A stretch of DNA of 64,000 nt from Bartonella sp. M0177 (lineage in GTDB: Bacteria; Pseudomonadota; Alphaproteobacteria; Rhizobiales; Rhizobiaceae). The position numbers and the translations under genes are program-made. Each line of letters starts with the position of its first letter. Positions within the stretch are counted from its first letter, which is position 1. This document shows, piece after piece, positions 8,243 to 18,791 of the stretch. Location of the stretch: the NCBI RefSeq assembly GCF_016102285.1, contig NZ_JACFOY010000001.1, forward strand, positions 1,302,001 through 1,366,000. The letters are read 5' to 3'. Below the pieces are notes generated by a model. It did not search any database, had not been told where the DNA came from, and saw only the letters and a program-made list of their open reading frames with translations.

Positions 8243-9556
8243 ATGTCAGCTCCACGTGTCAGTTTTGTATCTTTGGGTTGCCCTAAAGCGCTAGTAGATT
8301 CTGAACGCATTATAACAAAATTACGATCTGAAGGTTACGAAATTGCTCCCAAGCATGACGGTGCCGATCTGGTAATTGTCAATACATGCGCCTTTATCGA
8401 TTCTGCACGCAATGAATCGCTCGCCAATATTGGTGAAGCTTTGAACAAAAATGGTAAAGTCATAGTGACTGGTTGCCTTGGTGCAGAACCTGAGGTGGTG
8501 ACCAAAACTTATCCGAATGTCTTGGCGATAACCGGACCACAAGCTTATGAAAGCGTAATGGAAGCAGTCCATAAAGTTGCTCCACCCGTTCATGATCCTT
8601 TTGTTGATCTTGTTCCACCGCAAGGCGTTCGTTTAACACCCCGTCATTATGCTTATTTAAAAATATCCGAAGGCTGTTCCAATCATTGTAGCTTCTGCAT
8701 TATTCCCCAATTGCGAGGAAAGCTCGTTTCGCGACCAGCGTCAAACGTTTTACGAGAAGCAGAAAGACTGGTAAATGCGGGCATAAAGGAATTACTGGTC
8801 ATTTCACAGGATACGAGTGCTTACGGGCAGGATCTGAAATATAGCGAAAGTGTCTGGAAAGACCATTCGGTGCGTGCGCGTTTTTATGATCTTGCCAAAG
8901 AACTTGGAGAGCTGGGTGTCTGGATCCGTATGCACTATGTGTACCCCTACCCCCATGTTGATGATGTCATTGAACTCATGGCCGAGGGTAAGATACTCCC
9001 ATATCTCGATATTCCTTTTCAGCATGCGTCTCCTACAGTTCTTCGTAATATGAAGCGCCCTGCACACCTTGAAAAAATTAATAAACGCATTGAAAAATGG
9101 CGTTCTATTTGTCCGGATATTGCTTTGCGTTCAACATTCATTGTCGGTTTTCCCGGAGAAACGGAAGAAGATTTTCAATTGCTTCTGGACTGGATGAGCG
9201 AGGTAAAAATAGACCGTGCCGGCTGCTTCAAATATGAAGCGGTCGAAGGTGCTGCAGCTAACGACCTCGATTTGGAAATTATTCCTGAAGAAGTAAAGAA
9301 AAGTCGGTGGAAGCGTTTTATGGCACATCAAAAAACAATTTCCGCCCAGCTCCTGAAGAAAAAAATCGGTAAACGGTTACAGGTGCTTGTTGACGAAAGT
9401 GATGGACATAAAGGCATCGGGCGTACAAAATATGACGCTCCTGAAGTGGATGGCGTTGTACATTTGACATCCCGTCGTCCAATCCGTACTGGAGAATTGG
9501 TAACGGTAAAAATCGAACAATCTGATGATTATGACCTTTATGGTATGATTGTCTAG
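8243..9556 (+). CDS. rimO: Ribosomal protein S12 methylthiotransferase RimO
   Basis: 437 residues. It has the three-part layout of methylthiotransferases. The N-terminal UPF0004 domain carries cluster cysteines 13, 49 and 78 ([27 protein letters not shown]). The radical-SAM domain has CSNHCSFC (Cys145, 149, 152), and a C-terminal TRAM domain ends the protein. RimO adds a methylthio group to the conserved aspartate of S12 using SAM and two 4Fe-4S clusters. [12 protein letters not shown] and [11 protein letters not shown] distinguish RimO from the tRNA enzyme MiaB. ATG 8243 follows AGGAAAT at a good distance. Confidence 0.95.
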   Translation: MSAPRVSFVSLGCPKALVDSERIITKLRSEGYEIAPKHDGADLVIVNTCAFIDSARNESLANIGEALNKNGKVIVTGCLGAEPEVVTKTYPNVLAITGPQAYESVMEAVHKVAPPVHDPFVDLVPPQGVRLTPRHYAYLKISEGCSNHCSFCIIPQLRGKLVSRPASNVLREAERLVNAGIKELLVISQDTSAYGQDLKYSESVWKDHSVRARFYDLAKELGELGVWIRMHYVYPYPHVDDVIELMAEGKILPYLDIPFQHASPTVLRNMKRPAHLEKINKRIEKWRSICPDIALRSTFIVGFPGETEEDFQLLLDWMSEVKIDRAGCFKYEAVEGAAANDLDLEIIPEEVKKSRWKRFMAHQKTISAQLLKKKIGKRLQVLVDESDGHKGIGRTKYDAPEVDGVVHLTSRRPIRTGELVTVKIEQSDDYDLYGMIV

Positions 9557-9669
9557 AAAATACGCTAGAGTTGTTATTTGACAAGCTCTTTTGTTTCTAT
9601 GAATGATAGAGGCAACCTTTGTAGTTTTCAGTATAAAAAGTTTTGTGGTGTTTTCGTAATGCGATAAAT

Positions 9670-10416
9670 ATGACAACCATTGATAAAGACGAACCACAGT
9701 TTTTTTTGACAGCTCCGGCACCCTGCCCTTATTTGGCTGGACGTTTGGAGAGAAAAGTATTTACCTATCTTGTCGGCCCGTATTCGATAGAAAAAAATAC
9801 TGTTTTGACACAAAGCGGGTTCCGGAGATCGCAAAATATTGCTTATCGGCCGGTTTGTGATGGCTGTAATGCATGTGTGTCCGTTCGTATCCTTGTGAAT
9901 GATTTCGTTCAAGACAGAACGATGAAACGAATTGTCAAGAAAAATCGGGAACTGGTTGGTCAGGTTTGTCCTCCCAAGGCAACTGTCGAGCAATATGCGC
10001 TTTTTAAACATTATCTCGAAAAACGTCATGATGATGGTGGAATGAGCAAGATGACATTTCAGGACTATCAAATGATGGTCGAAGACACGGAAGTCGAAAC
10101 ATCGCTCATTGAATATAGGCGGAAGCTGTCAAACGGGGAAGAGGGAGATGACAAGGCCAAACTACTAGCCGGTGCATTGACCGATAAAGTAGAAGACGGA
10201 TTATCAATGGTCTATTCATTTTTTTCACCGGAGGAAAAGCGGTCTTCTCTGGGAGTTTTTATGATTCTTGATCACATCGAACGAGCAAAACGCCTTGGAC
10301 TTCCTTATGTCTATCTCGGTTACTGGGTGAATGGATCCCGAAAAATGGAATATAAATCGCGTTATCAACCGCAAGAGCATCTAACTTCTCTAGGATGGAG
10401 ACGGATGGAAAAATAG
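9670..10416 (+). CDS. bpt: Aspartate/glutamate leucyltransferase (Bpt, N-end rule)
   Basis: 248 residues. It shows the arginyltransferase (ATE) family signature: a Cys-Pro-Tyr block near the N-terminus ([17 protein letters not shown]), then [25 protein letters not shown], and the C-terminal domain motif YVYLGYWV with [11 protein letters not shown]. Bacterial members move leucine from Leu-tRNA onto N-terminal Asp or Glu, marking proteins for ClpS/ClpAP degradation. The first ATG in frame was chosen; the frame is open 27 bp further to a GTG. It follows rimO by 113 bp on the same strand, with no clear terminator between. Confidence 0.92.
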   Translation: MTTIDKDEPQFFLTAPAPCPYLAGRLERKVFTYLVGPYSIEKNTVLTQSGFRRSQNIAYRPVCDGCNACVSVRILVNDFVQDRTMKRIVKKNRELVGQVCPPKATVEQYALFKHYLEKRHDDGGMSKMTFQDYQMMVEDTEVETSLIEYRRKLSNGEEGDDKAKLLAGALTDKVEDGLSMVYSFFSPEEKRSSLGVFMILDHIERAKRLGLPYVYLGYWVNGSRKMEYKSRYQPQEHLTSLGWRRMEK

Positions 10417-11062
10417 ACCGGCTTATGTTTTCCGACGGGTGGCAAATCCACAATAATGTAGGAGAAAGTGCGGCTCGGGGATAGTTTAACGGGAATTACA
10501 GCTTATTCGCTGCGCCGGAATGTTTTTATCAAAGAGACATATTTCAATAGGTCAAATGCCTTGAAAATAACAGGTCGGCCTTGAAAATACTCAGGAATGT
10601 TCCGAAAACAGAGTCAATTATCTTGCTATTGATGTGAATGAATTTCCTAATTCTTCTTAACATCAAAAGGCGGGATATTTCCGGTGTTAATTGTCCCGAA
10701 TTCAATATCGCTCAAATTTACCAAAACGTGCAGGTAATGAATAATGAGGCTCCTGCCCTTCAATACCATGTTGCAACCCAAATAACCCGTTTTTAACGAT
10801 CAAGAACCAAGAGCTTTATTCAGTAATCCATATAATGTCTTTTAGACAAATATCCGGCGGCTATTTGTTTCGAATCTTTTTTGACGAAAGAAAGATTGTG
10901 GCTTAAAACCTCGATCATAAAAATCCGGTCAAAATGTACCATATTGTCGTTGGAATATTAAAAAATTTAAAAAATTACCTGTTCTTGCAATATCTTTTTA
11001 CAAAGGGAAAAATTGACCCTGTTGAGCCTTTACAGTCGTTAGCCTCTTTGATAGCAAGAAAA
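10417..11062. other. Intergenic stretch before the queuosine genes
   Basis: About 650 bp with no supportable gene on either strand. It should hold the promoter for the queC leader; no clear -35/-10 pair was singled out. Confidence 0.5.
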
Positions 11063-11099
11063 TACCGGTCGCGGCCCACCCGGTTTCTAAAACAAGGGA
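11063..11099 (+). promoter_or_regulatory. preQ1-I riboswitch in the queC leader
   Basis: ACCGG (11064-11068) pairs with CCGGT (11080-11084). The loop starts TCGCGG and is C-rich (GGCCCAC) before the second arm. The A-rich tail TTCTAAAACAAGGG (11085-11098) follows. This closely resembles the compact preQ1-I aptamer of Thermoanaerobacter tengcongensis (GGGTCGCAGT loop, tail AACAAAACAAGG). The AAGGG at the end of the tail is also the queC Shine-Dalgarno sequence, so ligand binding should sequester it and stop translation. Position before a queuosine gene fits known biology. Confidence 0.8.
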
Positions 11100-11103
11100 T
11101 AAA

Positions 11104-11808
11104 ATGAAAACCTATCTTATTTGTTCAGGCGGACTGGATTCCGTCACACTTGCCTATCGCCTTGCGCATGAACAAAGCCTCAAAGGCGTAATTTCCTTCG
11201 ACTATGGCCAGCGGCATAAGAAAGAGCTTGTTTTCGCTCAAAAATGTGCTTCACGGCTTGGTGTCGACTATTATCCGATTGATATATCTGCAATTGGAAA
11301 AAATCTTTCCGGATCGTCACTGACAGATGATATTGCTGTTCCTGATGGCTATTACGCCGAAGAAAACATGAAATCGACTGTTGTTCCCAATCGAAATGCT
11401 GTCTTCCTCTCGATAGCCTTCGCAATTGCAGCAGCAAAACACGGAGATAGCGTCGCGATTGCCGTACACGGTGGAGACCATTTTATTTACGCCGATTGTC
11501 GTGCAGATTTTATCAATGCATTCAATAAAATGGAACAATTATCTCTGGAAGGACAATGTCAATTATTAACCCCTTATGTTGATGAGGATAAATCGGCAAT
11601 TGTAAAAGATGGTGTGAAATATAACGTTCCTTTTGAAGATACCTGGTCATGCTATAAAGGAGGCGAACACCATTGCGGACGTTGCGGCACATGTGTCGAA
11701 CGGCGGGAGGCCTTTGCCTTGGCAGGTGTAGACGATCCGACAATATATGAGGACAATTCATTCTGGATTGAAGCAGTCAATCGCAACAAAGCGAAAAAGC
11801 TCCGGTAG
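11104..11808 (+). CDS. queC: 7-cyano-7-deazaguanine (preQ0) synthase QueC
   Basis: 234 residues. The ATP-pyrophosphatase P-loop SGGLDS is at residues 8-13. The zinc-binding cysteines are Cys183, 191, 194 and 197 (SCYKGG...HCGRCGTCVER). QueC turns 7-carboxy-7-deazaguanine and ammonia into preQ0 with ATP. The ATG lies six bases after the AAGGG of the riboswitch tail. It is followed 39 bp later by queF, the next step, so the two form an operon. queD and queE are not in this window. Confidence 0.96.
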   Translation: MKTYLICSGGLDSVTLAYRLAHEQSLKGVISFDYGQRHKKELVFAQKCASRLGVDYYPIDISAIGKNLSGSSLTDDIAVPDGYYAEENMKSTVVPNRNAVFLSIAFAIAAAKHGDSVAIAVHGGDHFIYADCRADFINAFNKMEQLSLEGQCQLLTPYVDEDKSAIVKDGVKYNVPFEDTWSCYKGGEHHCGRCGTCVERREAFALAGVDDPTIYEDNSFWIEAVNRNKAKKLR

Positions 11809-11847
11809 CATTTCTTAGAAAATCAACTTTTTCTCAAGGACAATTCA

Positions 11848-12318
11848 ATGGCATCCGATCATTCAATTTACGAGAATCTAAAGCAATTAGGAAAAAAGAC
11901 GCCTTTTCCGGAATCTCCCGAAAAAGCGGTATTGGAGCGTGTTCCCAATCCTCAGGCAGATGTAAAATACTGTGTCCGCTTTACAGCACCTGAATTTACA
12001 TCCCTTTGCCCTATCACAAGCCAACCGGATTTTGCTTATCTGATGATCGATTATGTGCCCCATGAATGGCTGGTCGAGAGCAAGTCGCTAAAACTTTATC
12101 TCGGGTCTTTCCGTAATCATGGCGCTTTTCATGAAGATTGTACGGTCACGATAGCACGTCGCCTTGTGGAACTTTTGTCACCCCATTGGTTGCGCATTGG
12201 GGGGTATTGGTATCCTCGTGGTGGCATACCAATTGATGTCTTCTGGCAAACAGGAAAAGCGCCTGACGACGTTTGGATTCCCGAGCAAAACGTTTCCAAT
12301 TACCGCGGTCGCGGTTGA
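11848..12318 (+). CDS. queF: NADPH-dependent 7-cyano-7-deazaguanine reductase QueF
   Basis: 156 residues, the short (YkvM-type) homomeric form. The catalytic cysteine is Cys54 in [13 protein letters not shown]. The QueF signature ESKSLKLY is at about residues 78-85, followed by [13 protein letters not shown]. It reduces the nitrile of preQ0 to the amine preQ1, the base later inserted into tRNA by Tgt. An AAGGACAA stretch precedes the ATG. Translation of the upstream queC is probably switched by preQ1, the product of this enzyme, giving product feedback on the operon. Confidence 0.96.
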   Translation: MASDHSIYENLKQLGKKTPFPESPEKAVLERVPNPQADVKYCVRFTAPEFTSLCPITSQPDFAYLMIDYVPHEWLVESKSLKLYLGSFRNHGAFHEDCTVTIARRLVELLSPHWLRIGGYWYPRGGIPIDVFWQTGKAPDDVWIPEQNVSNYRGRG

Positions 12319-12343
12319 TAAAAAACTTTAAAAAAACTTTTTA

Positions 12344-12376
12344 GAAGACGGAAAAATTAACGTTTTTTCCATCTTC
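12344..12376. terminator. Possible hairpin between convergent queF and parC
   Basis: GAAGACGGAAAAA pairs with TTTTTTCCATCTTC except for one internal mismatch. The stem itself is A/T-rich at its tip and no long T-run follows, so its termination strength is uncertain. Its position between converging genes fits a terminator for both. Confidence 0.4.
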
Positions 12377-12411
12377 ACTTAATGAATCAAGCGTTTTGTA
12401 TTATCTCGGAA

Positions 12412-14661
12412 TTAACCTGAAAATTTTCCGGATCTGGGAAAACCCTTCGGTACCATCCGCCCTGCTCCGGCTCGGCTTCCTTGCCATTCAATCAAATCTG
12501 CTGCACTGCGGCTAAAGGTCCGATCAGCGGTATCACGCCATGTGAGACCTTCCTCCAATTTGAAGGTAACTGCGTCACTCACCCCGCCGTCTTTATAGCG
12601 TTGCAAGCGCACTCCCTTGCCGCGTGTCATCTCCGATATCTGTTCGAGCGGGAAGATAAGCATTTTTCTGTTCTCGCCAACGATTGCGAGATGATCGCCG
12701 TCAACAGGCAGGCACAATTTTGCCTCGTCAGGCAATTTTACATTCATGACCTGCTTACCCTTCCGCGTCGTTCCAATGACATCATTTTCAGACACGATAA
12801 AACCGTTCGCCTGATAAGAAATAAGCAGGAGTTTTCGATCGGGCACGTGAACAAATGCCGTCAAAATATCTTCATCATTATCCATATCGACCAGAATACG
12901 GATAGGCTCACCATGCCCCCTTCCGCCCGGCAGTGAATTAGCAGCAATGGTGAAAAATTTCCCGCCGGTGCTCATGACAATAATTTTATCGGTTGTCATT
13001 GCAGGAAATGCGATTTTTAACCTGTCATCTTCTTTGAAGGTAAGGGTGGAATAATCTGTTAAATGCCCCTTTAGCGCTCTCAGCCAGCCTTTTTCGGAAA
13101 TAACAATCGTTACCGGCTCTTTTTCGATCATTGCCTGTTCTATATCTTTAATATCATGATCGGGAGCATCCTCGAATGTGGTGCGCCTTTTGCCTAAAGC
13201 TGTGTCAGGGCCGAAGATTTTTTTAACTTTGGCGATTTCACCAGCTATTGCTTTCCATTGCTTTGTATTCGATTGCAAAAGAGCATCAAGCTCGGCTTCT
13301 TCGGCTTTCAAAGCGTCAAACTCTTTGCGAATTTCCATTTCTTCAAGTCGACGTAACGAGCGTAATCTCATATTCAGGATTGCTTCGGCCTGATTTTCCG
13401 TTAGCGAGAAGCTCGTCATCAACTTTTTCTTGGGCTCATCTTCTTCACGAATAATCCGGATAACTTCATCCAGATTGAGATAAGCAATGAGATAGCCTTC
13501 CAAAATTTCGAGACGCCGTGTTATTTCGTCAAGACGAAATCTTGACCGACGAACGAGAACATCTTTACGATGGTCGAGCCACTGTTGTAGCGCCTGCCCC
13601 AATGAAAGGACATTCGGTATTTTTCCGAGAGTTAAAACGTTTAGATTAAGCGGTACCCGCACTTCGAAATCTGTCAGTTTGAAAATGGATTCCATCAACA
13701 ATTCCGGATCGACAGTTCTCGTCTTCGGCTCCAGAACAATGCGGATATCTTTTGTCGATTCATCGCGTATATCGTCGAGCATTGGCAAGCGACGGGCAAG
13801 CAACAGTTCGGCAGTCTTTTCGATAAGCCGCGATTTTTGTACCTGATAGGGAATTTCTGTAACAACTATAGAATAAGCGCCACGGCTCCCCTCTTCCTTA
13901 TGCCAACGTGCGCGCAAACGAAAAACGCCTCGTCCGGTTTTGTAAGATTCACGGATGCTTTCTTGAGGCTCGACGAGAATCCCGCCGGTTGGAAAATCAG
14001 GACCCCTTACAAATTTGACAAGATCATCATTTGTCGCATCGGGATGTGCAATCAAATATGTCGCTGCATCGCAAAGTTCGGCAACATTATGGGGTGGAAT
14101 GGACGTGGCCATTCCGACAGCTATGCCCGATGAACCATTTGCCAGAAGATTTGGAAAAGCGGATGGTAATACGACCGGTTCCTCATCCTCTTCATTATAG
14201 GTGGGACGGAAATCAACTGCATTTTCGTTTATACCATCAAGCAGCAATGTTGCGACCGCTGTCATACGTGCTTCTGTGTAACGCATTGCAGCCGCATTAT
14301 CGCCATCGATATTTCCGAAATTACCCTGCCCGTCTACTAGAGGATAGCGAACCGCAAAATCTTGTGCCAGACGCACAAGCGCGTCATAAATAGACGAATC
14401 ACCATGCGGGTGGAACTTACCCATAACATCGCCGACAATACGCGCGCATTTTGCATAAGCTTGATCCGGATTGAGCTTCAACAGGCGCATTGCGTGGAGG
14501 ATGCGACGATGAACCGGTTTTAACCCGTCGCGTACATCCGGAAGAGCGCGATCCATAATCGTAGAAAGTGCATAAGCCAAATAGCGCTCTTGCAAAGCAG
14601 AACGCAATTCTATGGGTTCAATATGATCTTTTTCGGATAATCGAATCACTTTACTTGACAT
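12412..14661 (-). CDS. parC: DNA topoisomerase IV subunit A
   Basis: About 749 residues. The active-site tyrosine is Tyr128 ([12 protein letters not shown]). The quinolone-determining region reads [21 protein letters not shown] long coiled-coil tower region (about residues 390-470) and a short C-terminal beta-pinwheel follow. The length and the reduced C-terminal domain favour ParC over GyrA, which is around 900 residues in this group. ParC cuts and rejoins DNA to separate daughter chromosomes, partnered by ParE (not in the window). The start at 14661 ([12 protein letters not shown]) is preferred; the frame is open ten codons further upstream. Confidence 0.93.
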   Translation of the reverse strand: MSSKVIRLSEKDHIEPIELRSALQERYLAYALSTIMDRALPDVRDGLKPVHRRILHAMRLLKLNPDQAYAKCARIVGDVMGKFHPHGDSSIYDALVRLAQDFAVRYPLVDGQGNFGNIDGDNAAAMRYTEARMTAVATLLLDGINENAVDFRPTYNEEDEEPVVLPSAFPNLLANGSSGIAVGMATSIPPHNVAELCDAATYLIAHPDATNDDLVKFVRGPDFPTGGILVEPQESIRESYKTGRGVFRLRARWHKEEGSRGAYSIVVTEIPYQVQKSRLIEKTAELLLARRLPMLDDIRDESTKDIRIVLEPKTRTVDPELLMESIFKLTDFEVRVPLNLNVLTLGKIPNVLSLGQALQQWLDHRKDVLVRRSRFRLDEITRRLEILEGYLIAYLNLDEVIRIIREEDEPKKKLMTSFSLTENQAEAILNMRLRSLRRLEEMEIRKEFDALKAEEAELDALLQSNTKQWKAIAGEIAKVKKIFGPDTALGKRRTTFEDAPDHDIKDIEQAMIEKEPVTIVISEKGWLRALKGHLTDYSTLTFKEDDRLKIAFPAMTTDKIIVMSTGGKFFTIAANSLPGGRGHGEPIRILVDMDNDEDILTAFVHVPDRKLLLISYQANGFIVSENDVIGTTRKGKQVMNVKLPDEAKLCLPVDGDHLAIVGENRKMLIFPLEQISEMTRGKGVRLQRYKDGGVSDAVTFKLEEGLTWRDTADRTFSRSAADLIEWQGSRAGAGRMVPKGFPRSGKFSG

Positions 14662-14794
14662 AGTTGTTGAATAGCAATTTGGTGAATCCACCGCAAGCCG
14701 TGGACTTGTTTTCGTTTTTACTTAACTATGATAAAAATTACCAACTGATCCGCAAAAGCCAAACCGAATGACAGAAGAGAGAAGGTGTCTTCCG

Positions 14795-16072
14795 ATGAGA
14801 CGATTTCAAAGTGCATTAACACTATCGACATTAGCTCTTTTAACAATATCGACAGTTCCGACATCGGCGTGGGCCGTCGATCCGAATGCTTTCACTTCCC
14901 GTTTGCAAGAAAGCACAAAACAAACAGGCTTTTCGATTTCTTCAACGAAGTCTGAAGCAGACGGCAATGATATTGTTTTGCGCGATGTAACAATAAAGGT
15001 TCAGGGAGACCGTAATATCGGAGAACAAACTGACCAATCTTCTCCTACAGACGCCCAACCGAAAGAAAATTTACAAACCATTACGGTTATGGAGTTCGAC
15101 AAAATCGATAGCCTGCGCTTTAAAAATGTGACGGAGGATAAGGACGGAAATTATTATGCAGAAAATGTTTTAATTCCGATACTCAAAAGCCCGGGTCAGA
15201 CGGGATCATTATATTTAAAAGATATTTCTTTCACTAAAATCAGGCTTGCATCGGAAAAAAACAAAGATCCTTTATTTTTATATTTCCCGTATGAAAGCTT
15301 GGCTATCGGGCAGATTTATTCGGCCTATCAAGATCAGATATTTCTGAATGTCGAAGCTCTCAAGGCAATATATCTTTGGCAACCCGACAGAAAACGTATG
15401 GACCTCGTTCACAGCGTAAAATCGTTCAGTTACGAGCCTGATAAGATCTACAAACCTGATGAGTATAAATGGATAAAAGACCTTGGATATGACAAACTAT
15501 CCGGTTCTTTAAATTTTCATGCAAATTGGGATAGCGATAACGGTAAATTTGTTGCCGACCATAACGAGATTACGATCGATAACGCTGGGAAATTGGAATT
15601 CAGTATAAATCTGGATGGAATTACAGAAGATTTAATCAACAACGTCTATAAAATACAAAATGCAAAACAGCAAAAGACTTCAAATCAGACAGACGATGAT
15701 AACGCTAAAACGTTGATTCTTTTGGGAATTGTCCAACAACTGAAAGTTGGTAATATAAACATACGTTATGAAGATAATTCACTCGTTAACCGGGTACTTG
15801 ATTACTACGCAAAACAGAACACCGTAACGCGTGATGATTTTATAAAACAAATTCTGGAAAGTTGGTCGCTGATCGGTGCTAAAGTTGATGATCCCGAATT
15901 TATAAAATCTACGTCGGAACAAATAGAAATTTTTCTTCGTAATCCAAAATCACTTTCTATTAGTGCTACACCGGAAGCAGCAGTTCCATTACCGATTGCC
16001 TATATGGCCGCGGTTACCTCGGGTGCAAAATTTATAGATTTGTTCAAAATTAAAGTGGACGCTAATAAATAA
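14795..16072 (+). CDS. Secreted protein of unknown function (paralogue family, copy 1)
   Basis: 425 residues. It has a signal peptide (RRFQSALTLSTLALLTISTVPTSAWA), then a soluble, beta-rich region without a recognised domain. The C-terminal part has the pattern P-x-SLSISATPE...P and ends VDANK. This pattern recurs in the protein at 61025-62239 (PRSLEISSTPMDKLP...ISANK), so the two are distant paralogues. A decayed tandem copy follows directly downstream. The start at 14795 follows GAGAAGG; an ATG nine codons upstream is less likely because it puts charged residues before the signal. It is probably periplasmic. No function can be assigned. Confidence 0.75.
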   Translation: MRRFQSALTLSTLALLTISTVPTSAWAVDPNAFTSRLQESTKQTGFSISSTKSEADGNDIVLRDVTIKVQGDRNIGEQTDQSSPTDAQPKENLQTITVMEFDKIDSLRFKNVTEDKDGNYYAENVLIPILKSPGQTGSLYLKDISFTKIRLASEKNKDPLFLYFPYESLAIGQIYSAYQDQIFLNVEALKAIYLWQPDRKRMDLVHSVKSFSYEPDKIYKPDEYKWIKDLGYDKLSGSLNFHANWDSDNGKFVADHNEITIDNAGKLEFSINLDGITEDLINNVYKIQNAKQQKTSNQTDDDNAKTLILLGIVQQLKVGNINIRYEDNSLVNRVLDYYAKQNTVTRDDFIKQILESWSLIGAKVDDPEFIKSTSEQIEIFLRNPKSLSISATPEAAVPLPIAYMAAVTSGAKFIDLFKIKVDANK

Positions 16073-16247
16073 TAAATCGCTTTAGGCGAAAAATTCACTC
16101 CATATCCAAGTTATTTTATTTCGTAACTTGGATATTTTTTTAGGGAATGTCGGGCGAAAAACGAATATTTAAAAACTCTATCGTAGGGATGATATGTCGA
16201 AAGACGAAACCGGAAATACAGCGTCCAAGTTGTTATCGCTATAACAT

Positions 16248-16791
16248 TCAGCTTCTTTCTATTTCCATGCAAATTGGGATATTGATAATGGTAAATTGGT
16301 TAGCGACCATAATGAAATCGAGCTTGATGATATTGGAAACCTGAAGGCCAGCATGAATCCCGCTGGAATTACAGAAAATATGATGAAACACTTCATTCTT
16401 GTATAAACCGAAGTCAATCCGCTTGCTAGGTTGCCTGTTTTCGATCTTATTGGCGATCAATTAAAAATCGGAGATATGACTATCCGGTATGATGATAGAG
16501 GCTTCGTGAACAAGGTTCTGGATATAATACAAAAAAGACGGGATGACACGCGAGACGCCGAGAACATAAATCAAGTTAATGCTACCTTGAATAAGAGCAA
16601 AAATTAATGATCCTGGATTTGTCCAAAATACTTCCGAACAACTAGGTAATTTTCTCGAAAATCCCGTTTCACTGACCGTCAGCATGTCACAGGGAAAAAC
16701 AATCCCCTTGGATCTTATCGGCGCAATTGGTGAGAAGTCCGTCGTTAAGTTAATAAATTTATTAAAATTGAAAGTGAAAGCGAATAAATAG
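16248..16791 (+). pseudogene. Decayed tandem copy of the secreted protein (C-terminal half)
   Basis: The stretch SFYFHANWDIDNGKLVSDHN matches NFHANWDSDNGKFVADHNEI of the upstream gene, continuing to a TAA near 16404. Similarity resumes (DQLKIGDMTIRYDDRGFVNK, against VGNINIRYEDNSLVNR), is broken again near 16605, and returns in a third segment (PGFVQNTSEQLGNFLENP, then KLKVKANK-stop). The copy therefore has in-frame stops and at least one frameshift, and lacks the N-terminal half including any signal peptide. It reads as a tandem duplication followed by decay. Confidence 0.8.
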
Positions 16792-16805
16792 TCGAAATCT
16801 ATTAC

Positions 16806-16837
16806 GAAAAAACCCGGCTTCAGCCGGGTTTTTTGTT
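16806..16837. terminator. Bidirectional Rho-independent terminator
   Basis: AACCCGGC-TTCA-GCCGGGTT is an 8-bp GC-rich stem with a TTCA tetraloop. A's precede it and TTTTTTG follows, so it can work on both strands: after the decayed copy (+) and after aspS (-). Confidence 0.88.
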
Positions 16838-16851
16838 TAACTGTCTTTTAT

Positions 16852-18642
16852 TCAATCGTTCTTTTTTAAAGGTGCAATACGAAGCGATAGCTCACTTAGC
16901 TGTGCCGCAGTCACCTCCGAAGGCGCTCCCATCAAAAGATCCAACGCCTGCTGGTTCATCGGGAACAGCGAAATCTCGCGTAAGTTCTTGACACCAAGAA
17001 GCAACATAACCATACGGTCAATTCCACAGGCCATGCCACCGTGAGGCGGTGCACCATAGTGGAAAGCCCGATAGAGTGCGCCGAAACGCTCTTCAACCGT
17101 TTCTTTTGACAGACCGGCAATCTCGAAAGCACGCACCATAGTCTCCGGCGAATGGTTACGAATACCGCCTGAACCAAGCTCGAAACCATTACAAACCACG
17201 TCATATTGATAAGCCTTGATATTCAACGGCTCTTCGGTGTCCAACGCTTCTTTGCCGCCCTGTGGCATAGAGAACGGATTATGGGAAAATTCGATGTGCT
17301 TTTCATCCTCGTTCCATTCAAAGAACGGGAAGTCAACAATCCAGGCCAGTGAAAACTGGTCACGGTCAACAAGATTAAGTTCTTCGCCTGCCCGTGTTCT
17401 TGCAGCCCCTGCAAAAAGCGCAAATTTACGTGGGTCGCCTGCCACGAAGAAACAGGCGTCACCATCAGCAAGTTTGAGCTGGTTGCGTATAGCTTCAGTC
17501 CGTTCCGGTCCGATATTTTTAGCAATCGGACCTGCACCTTCAATATGATCACCTTCCTTGCGCCAGAAGATATAACCCAGTCCCGGTTGCCCCTCGCCTT
17601 GTGCCCATGAATTCATGCGATCACAAAAAGCGCGGCTACCGCCGGTCTTGACAGGTATACCCCAGACTTCTGCTTTTGTATCGCTCTCCAATATATTGGC
17701 AAATACCTTGAACCCTGAACCACGGAAATGTTCGCTTACCTCTTCCATAACAATTGGATTGCGCAAGTCCGGTTTATCGGAACCGTATTTTCTCATTGCT
17801 TCATTATATGGAATACGCGGAAATTTTTGCGTTACCGGTTTTCCATTGGAAAATTCCTCGAAAATACCACGGATAATGGGTTCCATAACCTGCAAGATGT
17901 CTTCCTGCTCGACGAAACTCATTTCCATATCCAATTGATAAAATTCCCCGGGAAGCCGGTCGGCGCGAGGATCTTCATCACGAAAACATGGTGCAACCTG
18001 AAAATAGCGGTCAAATCCCGACATCATCAAAAGCTGTTTATATTGCTGTGGAGCTTGCGGCAAAGCATAAAATTTTCCGGGATGGATGCGACTCGGTACA
18101 AGAAAGTCGCGCGCACCTTCCGGCGATGAGGCAGTTAAAATCGGTGTCGAAAATTCGGTGAATTTCGCTTCCTGCATACGACGACGGATAGCTGCAATTA
18201 TTTTTGTTCTTTGCAAGATATTTTTATGTAGTGTCTCGCGACGTAAATCCAGAAAACGATATTTCAAGCGAATATCTTCAGGATAATCGGGTTCACCAAA
18301 TACCGGTAAGGGCAATTCATCCGATTTCGATAGAATTTCGATTTCGTTGGCAAATACTTCGACTTCGCCGGTTGGAAGATTGGTATTGACGGTATCATCG
18401 GAACGTGCCCGAACTTCACCATCAACCCGCAAAACCCATTCGCTTCTCACCATCTCGGCAATTTTAAACGCCGGTGAATCCGGATCGGCGACAATTTGTG
18501 TTATGCCGTAATTATCACGCAAATCGATAAACAATATCCCACCATGGTCCCGAACACGGTTAACCCATCCCGAGAGACGAACTTTTGTTTTAACATCGCT
18601 CTTGCGGAGAGCGGCACAGTTATGGGAACGATAACGATGCAT
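16852..18642 (-). CDS. aspS: Aspartyl-tRNA synthetase
   Basis: 596 residues, the usual bacterial length. The N-terminal OB fold ([23 protein letters not shown]) binds the anticodon. The class II catalytic core has motif 2 [19 protein letters not shown] and motif 3 [15 protein letters not shown], and the bacterial GAD insertion lies between them. It charges tRNA-Asp; in alphaproteobacteria the enzyme is commonly non-discriminating and also charges tRNA-Asn, which then needs GatCAB. Which type this is cannot be settled here. The gene stands alone, divergent from rnd, with a strong terminator at its end. Confidence 0.96.
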   Translation of the reverse strand: MHRYRSHNCAALRKSDVKTKVRLSGWVNRVRDHGGILFIDLRDNYGITQIVADPDSPAFKIAEMVRSEWVLRVDGEVRARSDDTVNTNLPTGEVEVFANEIEILSKSDELPLPVFGEPDYPEDIRLKYRFLDLRRETLHKNILQRTKIIAAIRRRMQEAKFTEFSTPILTASSPEGARDFLVPSRIHPGKFYALPQAPQQYKQLLMMSGFDRYFQVAPCFRDEDPRADRLPGEFYQLDMEMSFVEQEDILQVMEPIIRGIFEEFSNGKPVTQKFPRIPYNEAMRKYGSDKPDLRNPIVMEEVSEHFRGSGFKVFANILESDTKAEVWGIPVKTGGSRAFCDRMNSWAQGEGQPGLGYIFWRKEGDHIEGAGPIAKNIGPERTEAIRNQLKLADGDACFFVAGDPRKFALFAGAARTRAGEELNLVDRDQFSLAWIVDFPFFEWNEDEKHIEFSHNPFSMPQGGKEALDTEEPLNIKAYQYDVVCNGFELGSGGIRNHSPETMVRAFEIAGLSKETVEERFGALYRAFHYGAPPHGGMACGIDRMVMLLLGVKNLREISLFPMNQQALDLLMGAPSEVTAAQLSELSLRIAPLKKND

Positions 18643-18791
18643 AGTCTTGCCTTTTTTGTTTCATGCATTCTGAAATAGTCTACTTGTGCGCAAAAGCGCA
18701 TTTTGCCGCACATTTGTCAAGCTATTGAAGGATTGTGTATGAAAAAATATAGGAAAAGACAAATATTATATAATGGGTTATAGCCTTGAAT

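Noticed and set aside
12412..14661. Assignment of the topoisomerase subunit as GyrA
   Set aside because: The length of about 750 residues and the short C-terminal domain fit ParC; GyrA is longer in this group.
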